Of a stretch of 64,000 bases of DNA, positions 26,982 through 36,185 are shown piece by piece. Made by a program: the position numbers and the translations under genes. How positions within the stretch are numbered: position 1 is the first letter of the stretch; every line of letters begins with the position of its first letter. The notes under the pieces are model-generated. The model was given only the letters and a program-made list of their open reading frames with translations, ran no database searches and was not told the origin of the DNA. Source of the stretch: Proteobacteria bacterium ST_bin12 (lineage in GTDB: Bacteria > Pseudomonadota > Gammaproteobacteria > Burkholderiales > Methylophilaceae); NCBI GenBank assembly GCA_002083635.1, contig MSXP01000001.1, forward strand, positions 124,001 to 188,000, read 5' to 3'.

Positions 26982-28514
26982 ATGCGCAGGATAAAATTAA
27001 ATTGGATTTTCTGGCATCGCTGGCTAGGAATCATCACTTGTGTTGGTATTTTAATGTGGGGCATTTCGGGCATTTCTCACCCTATCATGTCGCGCATACA
27101 ACCCAAGCCAGTGGCTTTTTCTGCGCCACCAGTTAATGCAGAGTTGCATCAGGCAAAAGCGGTTGACGTTGTGTTAAACCAGCATCGTATTGCGCGCTTT
27201 AGCCATGTCAGCCTTGCACAATTTTTAGACAAAACTTACTACCGCGTTGCGAATGAGGCTAGTGAGCCAGCGCGCTATTTTGATGTTGAAACTGGCGAGG
27301 AGTTAGCAGGCGGCGATGCCAAATATGCTAAAAGTTTAGCCGCGCATTTTACGGGTAAAGATGTCAGTGAAATCACAAAAACTGAATTGATTACCGCATT
27401 CAGTCACGATTATCACGCGGTCAATCGGTTGTTGCCAGTGTGGCGCGTAGAGTTTGATGATGGCCAACATTTGCGGGCATTTATTGATACCGAACAATCG
27501 CGTTTGTCTACATTGGTAAACGATACACGGTATTGGCTGACGCGATTATTCCAGTTTGGACACAATTGGTCATTTTTAGAATTTGCACCAAAATTACAGT
27601 TAAGTATTGCGGGTTTGGTACTTGTCACGGTGTTAACTTCCGCTGTTTCTGGCCTGTATTTATATGTTAAGTTAGGTAAGTCAAAACAACGTTTAGCCAA
27701 TCAGCCCATGCGACGCTGGCATCGTCGAATCGGCTTAATTGTGTCAATTGCCGCATTGATTTTTGCTTCCAGCGGTTTGTTTCATTTGATGATGAGCTAC
27801 CAACAACAAGCTAATGCACTGATAATCAAAACAGAATCGATGCAGACAGCACAACTTAACCCTCAAATTTGGGCAAAAATTACCGCCCAACATTTGGTTA
27901 AGTTGGATTTGATTGCTTACGCAGGCGTGCCGTATTGGTATGTATTAAATGCATCAACGTCAGGTGAAAACCAAATGCCTGTTGCGCAAGTTGGCGTGTT
28001 GGCAAAAGAGGCAGAACACGCTGAACATCATAATCATCATGACCACGAAAACGCAAAGCCAAAACCGATTTTGCCTTATGTCGTGCGCGCAGATATTGAT
28101 GCACAAGAAATTTCAAACGCAGAAGTTAGCCAAACAAATAGCGTCGAAAACTTAGCCAAACAACGAGTCGCTTCATTAACCAAAAAACCTCTAGGTGATA
28201 TTGTCAGCACAGAATGGGTAACGAAGTTTGCCAATGAATATGGGTTTATTTTTAAACGCTTACCTGTAGTAAAAGTGCAAATGCAGGATGCAGATAACAC
28301 ACGTTATTACGTGGAGCCAGCCACTGGTGCGCTAGCGGCAAAAGTGCGCGATATTGATGGATTAGAAGGATTTGTATTTGCTTATTTGCACAAATGGAGT
28401 TTTGAAGGCCTCAACAAAGATTTGCGCGATGTGTTGGTCTCACTATTCGCTTTGGGCAATATTGTGGTGGCCATCATGGGATTAATCCTTTTTTTGCGTC
28501 GTTATCCACGTTAA
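26982..28514 (+). CDS. PepSY-associated transmembrane protein
   Basis: A 510-residue inner-membrane protein with transmembrane helices near residues 10-30, 200-225, 255-280 and at the C-terminus, with PepSY-type periplasmic regions between. Proteins of this kind accompany TonB receptors and may act in reductive release of metal. A His-rich stretch (EHHNHHDHE, around residues 345-355) is a likely metal site. It follows the copper-uptake-associated gene by 5 bp and precedes the BNR protein by 38 bp. Confidence 0.85.
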   Translation: MRRIKLNWIFWHRWLGIITCVGILMWGISGISHPIMSRIQPKPVAFSAPPVNAELHQAKAVDVVLNQHRIARFSHVSLAQFLDKTYYRVANEASEPARYFDVETGEELAGGDAKYAKSLAAHFTGKDVSEITKTELITAFSHDYHAVNRLLPVWRVEFDDGQHLRAFIDTEQSRLSTLVNDTRYWLTRLFQFGHNWSFLEFAPKLQLSIAGLVLVTVLTSAVSGLYLYVKLGKSKQRLANQPMRRWHRRIGLIVSIAALIFASSGLFHLMMSYQQQANALIIKTESMQTAQLNPQIWAKITAQHLVKLDLIAYAGVPYWYVLNASTSGENQMPVAQVGVLAKEAEHAEHHNHHDHENAKPKPILPYVVRADIDAQEISNAEVSQTNSVENLAKQRVASLTKKPLGDIVSTEWVTKFANEYGFIFKRLPVVKVQMQDADNTRYYVEPATGALAAKVRDIDGLEGFVFAYLHKWSFEGLNKDLRDVLVSLFALGNIVVAIMGLILFLRRYPR

Positions 28515-28552
28515 ATTGATTCATTTACGCCAAGTTCGGTTACGATAAGCCC

Positions 28553-29734
28553 ATGAAAATACTTTTAATGTTGTGTTGCTTTTTCTTAACTTTGCATGCC
28601 AATGCTCACGAGGCGCATGTGTCAAAAACCGCCAGCGATTTGGCTGTTTCAGTCGCGTTCGATCAGCAAGGCAACCTGTGGCGCGTATCGGCTAAAAACG
28701 GTTTTGTGCAAGTAGATAAAAGTGCGGATTTTGGTAAAACATTCTCTTCGCCAATCAAAGTGAATCCAACTTCACAAAAAATTGGCGCCAGTAATGAGGC
28801 GCGGCCTGATATTTCGCTGGATGCTGACAATAATATTTATGTGAGTTGGACGCAAAACTTAAAAACGCGATTTGCCGGATATATTTGGTTCGCACGTTCA
28901 ATTAATGGCGGTAAAAGTTTTGAGAAGCCCTACATTGTGCATCAAGACCGCGCTGAAATCACACATGCATTTAATGCCTTAAATGTTGCGCCAGATGGCA
29001 AAATTACCGTCACTTGGATTGATAAGCGCGATACACTTAACGCTAAAAAAGCAGGCAAAAAGTACGAGGGCGCGGCGATTTATTACGCGATTTCGGATAA
29101 TAAAGGTGAGAGTTTTATGCCAGAGCAAAAGTTAGCCGATAGTAGTTGCGAATGTTGCAGAATAGTTACCGCGAATAAGCCAGACGGTGCAGTTGCCGTA
29201 TTGTGGCGTCACGTGTTTGAAGGTAGCGAACGCGACCATAATATCGCTGAAATTCCTAAAGCAGATGCAAAACCAGAGCCACACCGCGCAACGTTTGGGC
29301 ATTGGAAAATCGATGGCTGTCCGCATCATGGCGCAGCGCTTGCCAGTGGTGGCGAAGGTCAAGATTGGTGGGGTTATCACATGGCGTATTTTGATGGCAA
29401 AGATGCAAATCCCGGTTTGTACTACAGCCGCATGGATGGCGTGGCGTGGGCATCATCACCTGCCAAAAAATTCGGTAATAACAAAAATCAGGCCGGCCAT
29501 CCGGCCATTTATAGTCGTGGTAATAAAGTTTGGCTGGTGTGGCGCGAGTATGAGGCCAATACCTATAAAATAATCGGCCAATTTTCTGATGACGGCGGCA
29601 AAAATTGGAACGATGCAAAAATCATCGCAAGTACAACGCAAAAAGCAGATTATCCAGCTTTGGTTGAATTCAAAAATCAACTGTTTTTATCTTGGAATAC
29701 AGCAAGTCGCTATCAATTAATCCCGCTAAATTAA
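28553..29734 (+). CDS. Exported BNR/Asp-box beta-propeller protein with Cys and His motifs
   Basis: A 393-residue exported protein with a signal peptide (about 1-18, then HEAHVSK). Several Asp-box motifs (SINGGKSF, SDNKGESF, SDDGGKNW) predict a sialidase-type propeller. The FRIP/Arg triad of true sialidases is not evident, so sialidase activity is doubtful. Two unusual motifs stand out: SCECCR and DGCPHHG, both metal-site-like. As the last gene of the copper locus it is more likely a periplasmic metal-binding or surface protein. Confidence 0.72.
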   Translation: MKILLMLCCFFLTLHANAHEAHVSKTASDLAVSVAFDQQGNLWRVSAKNGFVQVDKSADFGKTFSSPIKVNPTSQKIGASNEARPDISLDADNNIYVSWTQNLKTRFAGYIWFARSINGGKSFEKPYIVHQDRAEITHAFNALNVAPDGKITVTWIDKRDTLNAKKAGKKYEGAAIYYAISDNKGESFMPEQKLADSSCECCRIVTANKPDGAVAVLWRHVFEGSERDHNIAEIPKADAKPEPHRATFGHWKIDGCPHHGAALASGGEGQDWWGYHMAYFDGKDANPGLYYSRMDGVAWASSPAKKFGNNKNQAGHPAIYSRGNKVWLVWREYEANTYKIIGQFSDDGGKNWNDAKIIASTTQKADYPALVEFKNQLFLSWNTASRYQLIPLN

Positions 29735-29757
29735 ACGCTTAGATAAAGTTAACCACA

Positions 29758-29784
29758 TTGAAAACGGCAAAATTCGCCCCATCT
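29758..29784 (+). promoter_or_regulatory. Heat-shock (sigma-32) promoter of clpB
   Basis: The -35 element TTGAAA (29758-29763) and -10 element CCCCATCT (29777-29784) match the RpoH consensus with 13-bp spacing, 31 bp upstream of the clpB start codon. Confidence 0.85.
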
Positions 29785-29815
29785 AAAGAGTAACCAAACT
29801 TTTAAGGAGACGAAA

Positions 29816-32401
29816 ATGCGTTTCGATAAATTAACGACTAAATTTCAACAAGCATTAAGTGATGCGCAAAGCATTGCTGTGGGTGCTGACAACACAGCTA
29901 TTGAGCCGCAACATTTGTTATTGGCTTTGCTGCAAGAAGATAACGGCGGCGCAGCTTCATTGCTATCGCGTGCTGGTGTTAACTTAACACCTTTAAAGGC
30001 GCAATTAAATAGCGCAATCGCCAATCTTTCAAAATCATCTGCCCAAAATGGCGAAATCGCTATTTCGCGTGATTTAAATAATCTGCTGAATGTCACGGAC
30101 AAACTCGCGCAAAAACGTGGCGACGCCTATATTGCCAGTGAGATGTTTCTTTTAGCTTTGGCAGAAGACAAAGGCGAAACAGGAAAATTACTCAAACAAA
30201 ATGGGCTAACTAAAACTGCGCTTGAAGCGGCTGTGACCGCGGTGCGTGGCAGTGAACAAGTGAATGACCAGGAGGGCGAAAGCAATCGAGAATCACTGAA
30301 AAAATACACCGTTGACTTAACTGAGCGCGCCCGTTCTGGCAAGCTAGATCCCGTAATCGGACGTGATGATGAAATTCGCCGTGTGATTCAAGTGCTGATG
30401 CGCCGTACCAAAAATAACCCCGTTTTAATTGGTGAACCAGGCGTGGGTAAAACCGCGATTGTAGAAGGTTTGGCACAACGTATTATTAACGAGGAAGTGC
30501 CAGATTCATTAAAGGGAAAAAAGGTTTTAAGCTTAGATATGGCTGCTTTGTTGGCTGGTGCCAAATATCGCGGTGAGTTTGAAGAGCGCTTGAAATCTGT
30601 GCTAAAAGAGTTGTCACAGGATGAAGGCCAAACAATCGTATTTATTGATGAATTACATACGATGGTTGGCGCTGGTAAAGCAGAAGGCGCGATGGACGCA
30701 GGTAATATGCTGAAACCTGCATTGGCGCGTGGAGAGTTGCATTGCGTTGGCGCGACTACTTTAGATGAATATCGGAAATATATTGAAAAAGATGCAGCTT
30801 TAGAGCGCCGCTTTCAAAAAGTGTTGGTGGATGAGCCGACAGTTGAAGCGACGATTGCGATTCTGCGTGGTTTGCAAGAAAAGTATGAATTACATCATGG
30901 CGTTGAAATTACTGACCCTGCGATTGTGGCGGCAGCTGAACTTTCACACAGATACATCACAGACCGATTTTTACCTGATAAAGCCATTGATTTGATTGAT
31001 GAAGCCGCTTCGCGCATCAAAATGGAAATCGATTCAAAACCAGAGGTACTGGATAAATTGGAGCGCAGAACGATTCAACTGAAAATCGAACGAGAAGCCG
31101 TGCGCCGCGAGAAAGATGAAGGTAGCCGTAAACGTTTCGACTTAATCGAAGAGGAAATCGAAAAACTTGAGAAAGAATATGCGGATTTAGAACAGATTTG
31201 GACATCTGAAAAAGCGCAGGTGCAAGGCACGAGTCACATTAAAGAAGCAATTGATAAAGTTAAATTTGAAATGGAAGAGGCTACGCGTAAAGGCGAATGG
31301 CAAAAAGTATCTGAATTGCAATACGGCAAACTACCTGCGTTAGAAGCGCAGCTAAAAGAAGCGACACATTCTGAAGCGAATGCAACGCCAAGCAAAAATA
31401 AGATGTTACGTACTGAAGTTGGTGCGGATGAAATTGCAGAGGTTGTCAGTCGTGCGACGGGAATTCCTGTCAGCAAAATGCTAACAGGCGAACGTGAAAA
31501 ATTACTGACGATGGAAACCAAATTGCACGAGCGCGTGGTTGGTCAAGATGAAGCAGTCAGATTGGTTTCCGATGCGATTCGCCGCTCACGTTCTGGATTG
31601 AGTGATCCTAATCGTCCTTACGGTAGTTTCTTATTTTTAGGTCCGACTGGTGTTGGTAAAACTGAATTATGTAAAGCATTAGCAGGCTTTTTGTTCGATT
31701 CTGAAGAACATTTAATTCGCATCGACATGAGCGAGTTCATGGAAAAACACAGCGTTGCGCGCATGATTGGTGCGCCACCTGGTTATGTTGGCTACGAAGA
31801 AGGCGGTACGTTGACCGAAGCCGTGCGGCGTAAACCGTATTCTGTGATTTTGCTAGATGAGGTGGAAAAAGCGCATCCTGACGTATTTAATGTGCTACTG
31901 CAAGTTCTGGATGATGGCAGGCTGACAGATGGCCAAGGCCGCACGGTGGATTTTAAAAATACTGTAATTATCATGACATCTAATTTAGGAAGCCAAATGA
32001 TTCAAAGTATGGCCGACCAAGATTACCAAGTGGTGAAACTGGCGGTGATGGGTGAGGTGAAAACGCACTTTAGGCCAGAGTTCGTCAACCGTATTGATGA
32101 AGTAGTCGTTTTCCATAGTCTAGGCGAAGCGCAGGTGAAATCGATTGCGCAGATTCAAATCCAGTTGTTGGCGAAACGTTTAGCTGCAATGGATATGACA
32201 TTGAATATCAGTGATTCTGCCATAGCGGAAATCGCCAATGCGGGTTTTGACCCTGTTTATGGGGCAAGACCACTGAAACGCGCGATTCAGAGTGAGATTG
32301 AAAATCCGCTGGCGCGAGAGATTTTAGCGGGCAATTTTGTGGCAAAAGACATTATATTAGTTGATAACAAAAGTGGAAAAATGACGTTTACAAGTGGTTA
32401 A
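29816..32401 (+). CDS. clpB: ATP-dependent disaggregase ClpB
   Basis: Hexameric Hsp100 disaggregase that works with DnaK. The N domain occupies residues 1-145. NBD1 has Walker A GEPGVGKT near residue 206, the coiled-coil middle domain spans about 410-525, and NBD2 has GPTGVGKT near residue 608. The 861-residue length is normal. AAGGAG precedes the ATG and an RpoH promoter lies just upstream, so heat induction is expected. Confidence 0.98.
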   Translation: MRFDKLTTKFQQALSDAQSIAVGADNTAIEPQHLLLALLQEDNGGAASLLSRAGVNLTPLKAQLNSAIANLSKSSAQNGEIAISRDLNNLLNVTDKLAQKRGDAYIASEMFLLALAEDKGETGKLLKQNGLTKTALEAAVTAVRGSEQVNDQEGESNRESLKKYTVDLTERARSGKLDPVIGRDDEIRRVIQVLMRRTKNNPVLIGEPGVGKTAIVEGLAQRIINEEVPDSLKGKKVLSLDMAALLAGAKYRGEFEERLKSVLKELSQDEGQTIVFIDELHTMVGAGKAEGAMDAGNMLKPALARGELHCVGATTLDEYRKYIEKDAALERRFQKVLVDEPTVEATIAILRGLQEKYELHHGVEITDPAIVAAAELSHRYITDRFLPDKAIDLIDEAASRIKMEIDSKPEVLDKLERRTIQLKIEREAVRREKDEGSRKRFDLIEEEIEKLEKEYADLEQIWTSEKAQVQGTSHIKEAIDKVKFEMEEATRKGEWQKVSELQYGKLPALEAQLKEATHSEANATPSKNKMLRTEVGADEIAEVVSRATGIPVSKMLTGEREKLLTMETKLHERVVGQDEAVRLVSDAIRRSRSGLSDPNRPYGSFLFLGPTGVGKTELCKALAGFLFDSEEHLIRIDMSEFMEKHSVARMIGAPPGYVGYEEGGTLTEAVRRKPYSVILLDEVEKAHPDVFNVLLQVLDDGRLTDGQGRTVDFKNTVIIMTSNLGSQMIQSMADQDYQVVKLAVMGEVKTHFRPEFVNRIDEVVVFHSLGEAQVKSIAQIQIQLLAKRLAAMDMTLNISDSAIAEIANAGFDPVYGARPLKRAIQSEIENPLAREILAGNFVAKDIILVDNKSGKMTFTSG

Positions 32402-32422
32402 GTAGCGCGCAAGCTATCGCTG

Positions 32423-33358
32423 ATGAAAACAAGTTTTACACTTTTATTCGTAATCATTTTAAATGTAATGATGGGTGTTGGCGTTTGCGCAGCTTACACG
32501 CAAGAAGAGCAGCAAATCTTTAATAACGAGCCACCAATTATTAAAGATTTGCTTGAGCAAGCAAGCTTGCTTTTGGAAGATGAAGACAATGGCGAGTCGG
32601 CTTGGAAAGCGGCTAATCTGTATTGTGAGTCGGCGCGTTACGGCAGTGCAGAAGGCACTTATCGTTTAGGCATGTTGTATGCGGTGGGGCGCGGCGTACC
32701 AGTTAATCGCGATTATGCTGCCAATTTATTTGGCCTCGCCTCTAGACATGGGCATTTTGAGGCGCAAAAAATGCTTGAAACGGTAGCGCTTAAAACGACG
32801 AATACGCCGATTTGCGTGGTGGAAGCAATTGAGCCAGAAAAGGCCTCTTCGCAAGATTATGCGAATTTACAACCGCATAAAATTGATATTTACATTGAAA
32901 GCTTGCCAAAAAACAAGCGTTGGTTGGTCGACTTAGTCGGTACGATTGCGAGTTGGTATCAGGTAGATGAAAAGTTAGTGTTGTCTATTATTACGGCCGA
33001 ATCTAACTTTAAGCTTTCTGCGAAGTCCAATAAAGAAGCGCAAGGATTGATGCAATTAATTCCTGCAACAGCGAATCGATTTAATGTGATGGACGCTTAC
33101 AACGCCAGCCAAAATATTAAAGGCGGCGTGAAATATCTGCGTTGGTTGTTGTCTTATTTTAGAGGTGATGTAACGCTTGTTGTTGCAGCCTACAACGCAG
33201 GTGAGGGCGCAGTGGATAAATACAAAGGTGTGCCGCCTTATAAAGAAACGCGCATGTATGTGAGAAAAGTGTTGGGCTTATATCAAGCCAAACGTCACGA
33301 TTTTGATGCTAGTATTGCGCAGGCATCGCCTGTCATAAAGAAAGAGAGTGCAAAATGA
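32423..33358 (+). CDS. Sel1-repeat lytic transglycosylase
   Basis: A 311-residue exported protein. A signal peptide covers about residues 1-24. A Sel1-like repeat region (YRLGMLYAVGRGVPVNRDYA) is at about residues 75-120. The SLT domain of lytic transglycosylases follows at about 170-290, with the catalytic Glu in ITAESNF and the motifs GLMQLIPATA and AAYNAGEGAV. It cleaves peptidoglycan in the periplasm. The stop overlaps the start of the next gene by 4 bp (ATGA). Confidence 0.9.
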   Translation: MKTSFTLLFVIILNVMMGVGVCAAYTQEEQQIFNNEPPIIKDLLEQASLLLEDEDNGESAWKAANLYCESARYGSAEGTYRLGMLYAVGRGVPVNRDYAANLFGLASRHGHFEAQKMLETVALKTTNTPICVVEAIEPEKASSQDYANLQPHKIDIYIESLPKNKRWLVDLVGTIASWYQVDEKLVLSIITAESNFKLSAKSNKEAQGLMQLIPATANRFNVMDAYNASQNIKGGVKYLRWLLSYFRGDVTLVVAAYNAGEGAVDKYKGVPPYKETRMYVRKVLGLYQAKRHDFDASIAQASPVIKKESAK

Positions 33359-33885
33359 AAAATCTACTCGTTATCATGTGTTTAATGCTGATGACAGCTT
33401 GTGCCAATACACCAACGCAACAGCCGCAAGTTAAGCGGATTACGCCAGAGGAACTGGCCAAAATGTTGCCGGCAGCAGTCGCTACAGTAAGCTTGGATGA
33501 AATAGTTAACGACGCTAAACAAGGTAAAACACCAGATGAAATCATTGCGAAAATTCAAATGAGCAATTCGCGTTACGAGTTAACACCTGGGCAGGCGCTA
33601 GATTTGAGCAAGCAAGGTGTCGATACCAAAGTGTTAGATTACATTCACCAAAGTAATGAGTTAGCTAAGCAAAATGCGATGGCTGATGAAATTAACAAAC
33701 GCGAAAAAGAGCGTGTGGCTGCTGAAAATTTACTCAAACGTGAGCGTGATTTTGCCCGCAATCGTTACTATGACCCATTTTGGGGTTCACGTTTTGGTGG
33801 ATTTTATGGACATCCATTTTACGGTTACAACAGAGGTTTTGGCGGTCGTTTCGGCTACGGCTTCGGCGGTTATCCATTTTGGTAG
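33355..33885 (+). CDS. Putative lipoprotein with Gly/Phe/Tyr-rich C-terminus
   Basis: A 176-residue protein with a lipobox LMTAC, so it is a likely LspA substrate with Cys16 lipidated. The central part is charged and helical. The C-terminal 35 residues are rich in Gly, Phe and Tyr (YGFGGYPFW). Translationally coupled to the transglycosylase, so a cell-envelope role is inferred. I do not recognise a named family. Confidence 0.75.
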   Translation: MKNLLVIMCLMLMTACANTPTQQPQVKRITPEELAKMLPAAVATVSLDEIVNDAKQGKTPDEIIAKIQMSNSRYELTPGQALDLSKQGVDTKVLDYIHQSNELAKQNAMADEINKREKERVAAENLLKRERDFARNRYYDPFWGSRFGGFYGHPFYGYNRGFGGRFGYGFGGYPFW

Positions 33886-33916
33886 AAAACTGCGCTTAAA
33901 TATGCGTTAAGTCTAC

Positions 33917-34441
33917 TCAGTGAGTATGGTTTTTAATCATCGCAATCAGTTGGTCTAAACAAATTCCCCAGCCTTGTTCAAAGCCCATTTGTTCATGTTT
34001 GATACGCGCTTCTGGGTGTGCGTGCATCACGTGTGCAGTGTACTTTGTGCCGCCCGCGACCGTTTCTAGTAAAATAGATGCAGTCATCATAAACTCTTCA
34101 CATGGGTGGTCGGGATTTGCAAGCACTTGTTTGGCTGGTCTAAATTCAGGTTTTAGCGAGTTTGTCCAAACTAACTTTTGATTGGGAATAATCTCTAAAT
34201 AACAACCTGTATTATCAAACTGCTGACCTTCTGGCGATTGCATAACGGTACGGAAAATGCCGCCAGCGCGTAAATCAATTTCACATTCAATCGTTTTCCA
34301 AGGCAACGGGCAAAACCAAGGCTTAAGTAGTTCAGGCGTGGTCCATGCTGCCCAAATGGCTTCTTTTGGTACATCAACAATTCGCTCTAGCACCAAGTCT
34401 AATTCAGGGTTGTAGTTTTTTATCGTATGCTTGATATTCAT
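33917..34441 (-). CDS. SRPBCC/AHSA1-domain protein
   Basis: A 174-residue cytoplasmic protein of the activator of Hsp90 ATPase-like (AHSA1, SRPBCC) fold. The start region VLERIVDVPKEAIWAAWTTPE and LLKPWFCP are characteristic. Members bind small hydrophobic ligands; the ligand here is unknown. It is convergent with the lipoprotein gene. Confidence 0.85.
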   Translation of the reverse strand: MNIKHTIKNYNPELDLVLERIVDVPKEAIWAAWTTPELLKPWFCPLPWKTIECEIDLRAGGIFRTVMQSPEGQQFDNTGCYLEIIPNQKLVWTNSLKPEFRPAKQVLANPDHPCEEFMMTASILLETVAGGTKYTAHVMHAHPEARIKHEQMGFEQGWGICLDQLIAMIKNHTH

Positions 34442-34567
34442 CTTTTCACCTTTTGATTGATAGCTTGAATTTTAATATTGTTGATTATTCTATACCGAGT
34501 TGTAACTTGTGAGTAGAGTAAAAAATGATGATAATGCCATCAATAAACAGTGTTTTAGGCAAAATTT

Positions 34568-34840
34568 ATGCAACAGTTTACACAACAACTCAGTATCAAA
34601 GCACAAGGTCGTAGGCTTTACGACATCACATCGCAAGTGCTGGATTGGGCAAACAATCTGGGCTTTAAAACTGGCTTGCTCACTCTATATATTCAGCATA
34701 CATCCGCTAGTTTACTGATTAATGAGAATTATGATGCTGACGTGCTGGTGGATATGGAAGCTTTTTTTAATCGCCTAGTACCTGATGCTGATGATTTGTT
34801 TATTCATACAGTAGAAGGTCCAGACGTACGGGTTATATAA
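34568..34840 (+). pseudogene. yjbQ: Truncated yjbQ (UPF0047) gene
   Basis: The first 86 codons match YjbQ/UPF0047 well (LYIQHTSASLLINENYDADVLVDME, then FFNRLVPDADD). Family proteins are about 138 residues and continue EGxDDMPAH..., but here the frame leaves the family after VEGPD and stops four codons later. The second half, including the GTWQG region, is missing and not found nearby. The break marks the start of accessory DNA. A 90-residue product might be made but would lack half of the fold. Confidence 0.85.
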
Positions 34841-34913
34841 CTTAAAAAAATGGATATGATGATATAAGTCAATATGCACGACTTATTGTATTTCTTGAAA
34901 GGTAAAAATTGAT

Positions 34914-35234
34914 ATGGCTCTTACACGTGATACCAAAGAAACTGTGGCGGTTCGCGGTTCCAAAGAACCTGAATTTGCCCGCGCCTTACTTGATGAAGTG
35001 CTAACTCTTTTACTTAATGGTGAGCCAGATACTTCAAAATTAATTTTGCGTGATCTAATAAATGCTACTGTGGGATTTGAAGGGCTTTCTACAGAAATAC
35101 ACAAACCTAGCAAAACCATTCATCGGATGCTATCGGTTACAGGTAATCCAACTGTAGAAAATTTTTCGTCTATACTTACAAGCATTCAAAAACATATGAA
35201 AGTACAAGTTAAGGCTCTAGTTATTTCTTTGTAA
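34914..35234 (+). CDS. HigA/COG3636-type antitoxin, apparently without its toxin
   Basis: A 106-residue helix-turn-helix protein of the addiction-module antidote family, clear from EFARALLDEVLTLLLNGEPDTSKLILRDLIN and KPSKTIHRMLSVTGNPT. The usual partner, a RelE/HigB-like killer gene, lies directly upstream in this family; the 73 bp upstream here hold no such gene. The gene therefore appears orphaned by the rearrangement that cut yjbQ. It may still act as a DNA-binding regulator. Confidence 0.85.
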   Translation: MALTRDTKETVAVRGSKEPEFARALLDEVLTLLLNGEPDTSKLILRDLINATVGFEGLSTEIHKPSKTIHRMLSVTGNPTVENFSSILTSIQKHMKVQVKALVISL

Positions 35235-35576
35235 TGTTGCTATATACAATTATATGTGCGCTTTGGTGTGGTCGAAACCTTTATATGTGCTTCTTTGAGA
35301 TGAAGTCATGAGACAAGTTGTTGAGGAGTATGAAGCATGTTAGCTGATCGAATTTCCAATAATAATGAGATTCGATACAGGTGTAACCTAATTAACCCAC
35401 TTAGTAAGAGGATTGTTGATCTTTCAACCTAATCCATTTGCCTAATATCTTTTTGAACCAATGTCGGCATATTCTTTCAAAATAGCCACTCATAATTAAA
35501 CATGTTAAGGCTTTGCTTGCCCTAGAAAATAAATAATTATCAATAACTAGTTACTTAAGAATTTAAGAGGTATACG
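35235..35576. other. Intergenic region of accessory DNA
   Basis: About 340 bp that is AT-rich, with only short ORFs. I see no gene, tRNA or transposon end. The last bases carry a Shine-Dalgarno-like AGAGG (35566-35570) serving the disabled antitoxin gene that follows. Confidence 0.5.
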
Positions 35577-35830
35577 ATAAACATTTGGCCCGTACAAGAT
35601 GCAAAATCACGGTTTAGTGAATTATTGGACACTTGTGTTAATAAAGGTCCGCAGCTAGTCACGCGGCGAGGTGTTGAAATAGCAGTCTTATTCCAATTGC
35701 AGATTGGAAGCGCTTGAACAGTAGCGCAGATGCACCCCTTAAGACTTTATTACTTTCTGATGATAGTCGTGTTGATTTAGAGTTACCCGTTCGCGGCAAA
35801 GCGAATCGGCGTGCGATCACACCACGCTAA
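35577..35830 (+). pseudogene. Disabled Phd/YefM-type antitoxin gene
   Basis: The reading frame encodes NIWPVQDAKSRFSELLD and GPQLVTRRGVEIAVL, a clear Phd/YefM antitoxin start. Two lesions are visible. The expected ATG is ATA (35577-35579), though an AGAGG lies at the right distance upstream. A one-base deletion near 35690 shifts the frame, giving a TGA at 35715-35717; in the next frame the protein resumes as PIADWKRLNSS ... DSRVDLELPVRG and stops at 35828-35830. No PIN-type toxin gene follows. Confidence 0.85.
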
Positions 35831-36185
35831 ATTTGAATATGTACTTATATAATTACAATTGTCATCTTGTCTAGCCTAAATTTTACTTTCCCCATTCAGG
35901 CATTATGGTATGTCTATTGAAACGGGTGAAGTCCATACAGTTTATTGTGCATATTTTGTTCAACAATTTGTACCTCAGACGGTTCGCGCATTAATCAACC
36001 TGACAACCAAATTTATTAATGATCGCCTAAGGTCAAAAGAGGAAGTTCAAGCATTTAATTGCCTTCATATTTATTTGTACGTAAGCAATGAAATAAAAAC
36101 TATTTTAGTTGCATCTGTAAGTTTCCCCATAGTTCCCCGACAAAGTAGTGTCTGTATTTTGCTTTAACTTTTGAATAAAGAGCTC
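35831..36185. other. Region without an intact gene
   Basis: About 355 bp between the Phd pseudogene and msrB. Apart from the LysR-like fragment listed separately, I see no gene and no clear terminator. Confidence 0.5.
35910..36040 (+). pseudogene. Possible LysR-regulator C-terminal remnant
   Basis: The translated frame contains VQQFVPQTVRALINLTTKFI, resembling the C-terminal end of LysR-type substrate-binding domains (pattern FVP..VRA.I). Only this end piece is present and no LysR helix-turn-helix lies upstream, so it is a fragment if real. Low-confidence call from by-eye similarity. Confidence 0.35.

Noticed and set aside
28553..29734. True sialidase function for the BNR protein
   Set aside because: Asp boxes are present, but the catalytic Arg triad and FRIP segment are not evident, and the neighbours are copper genes.
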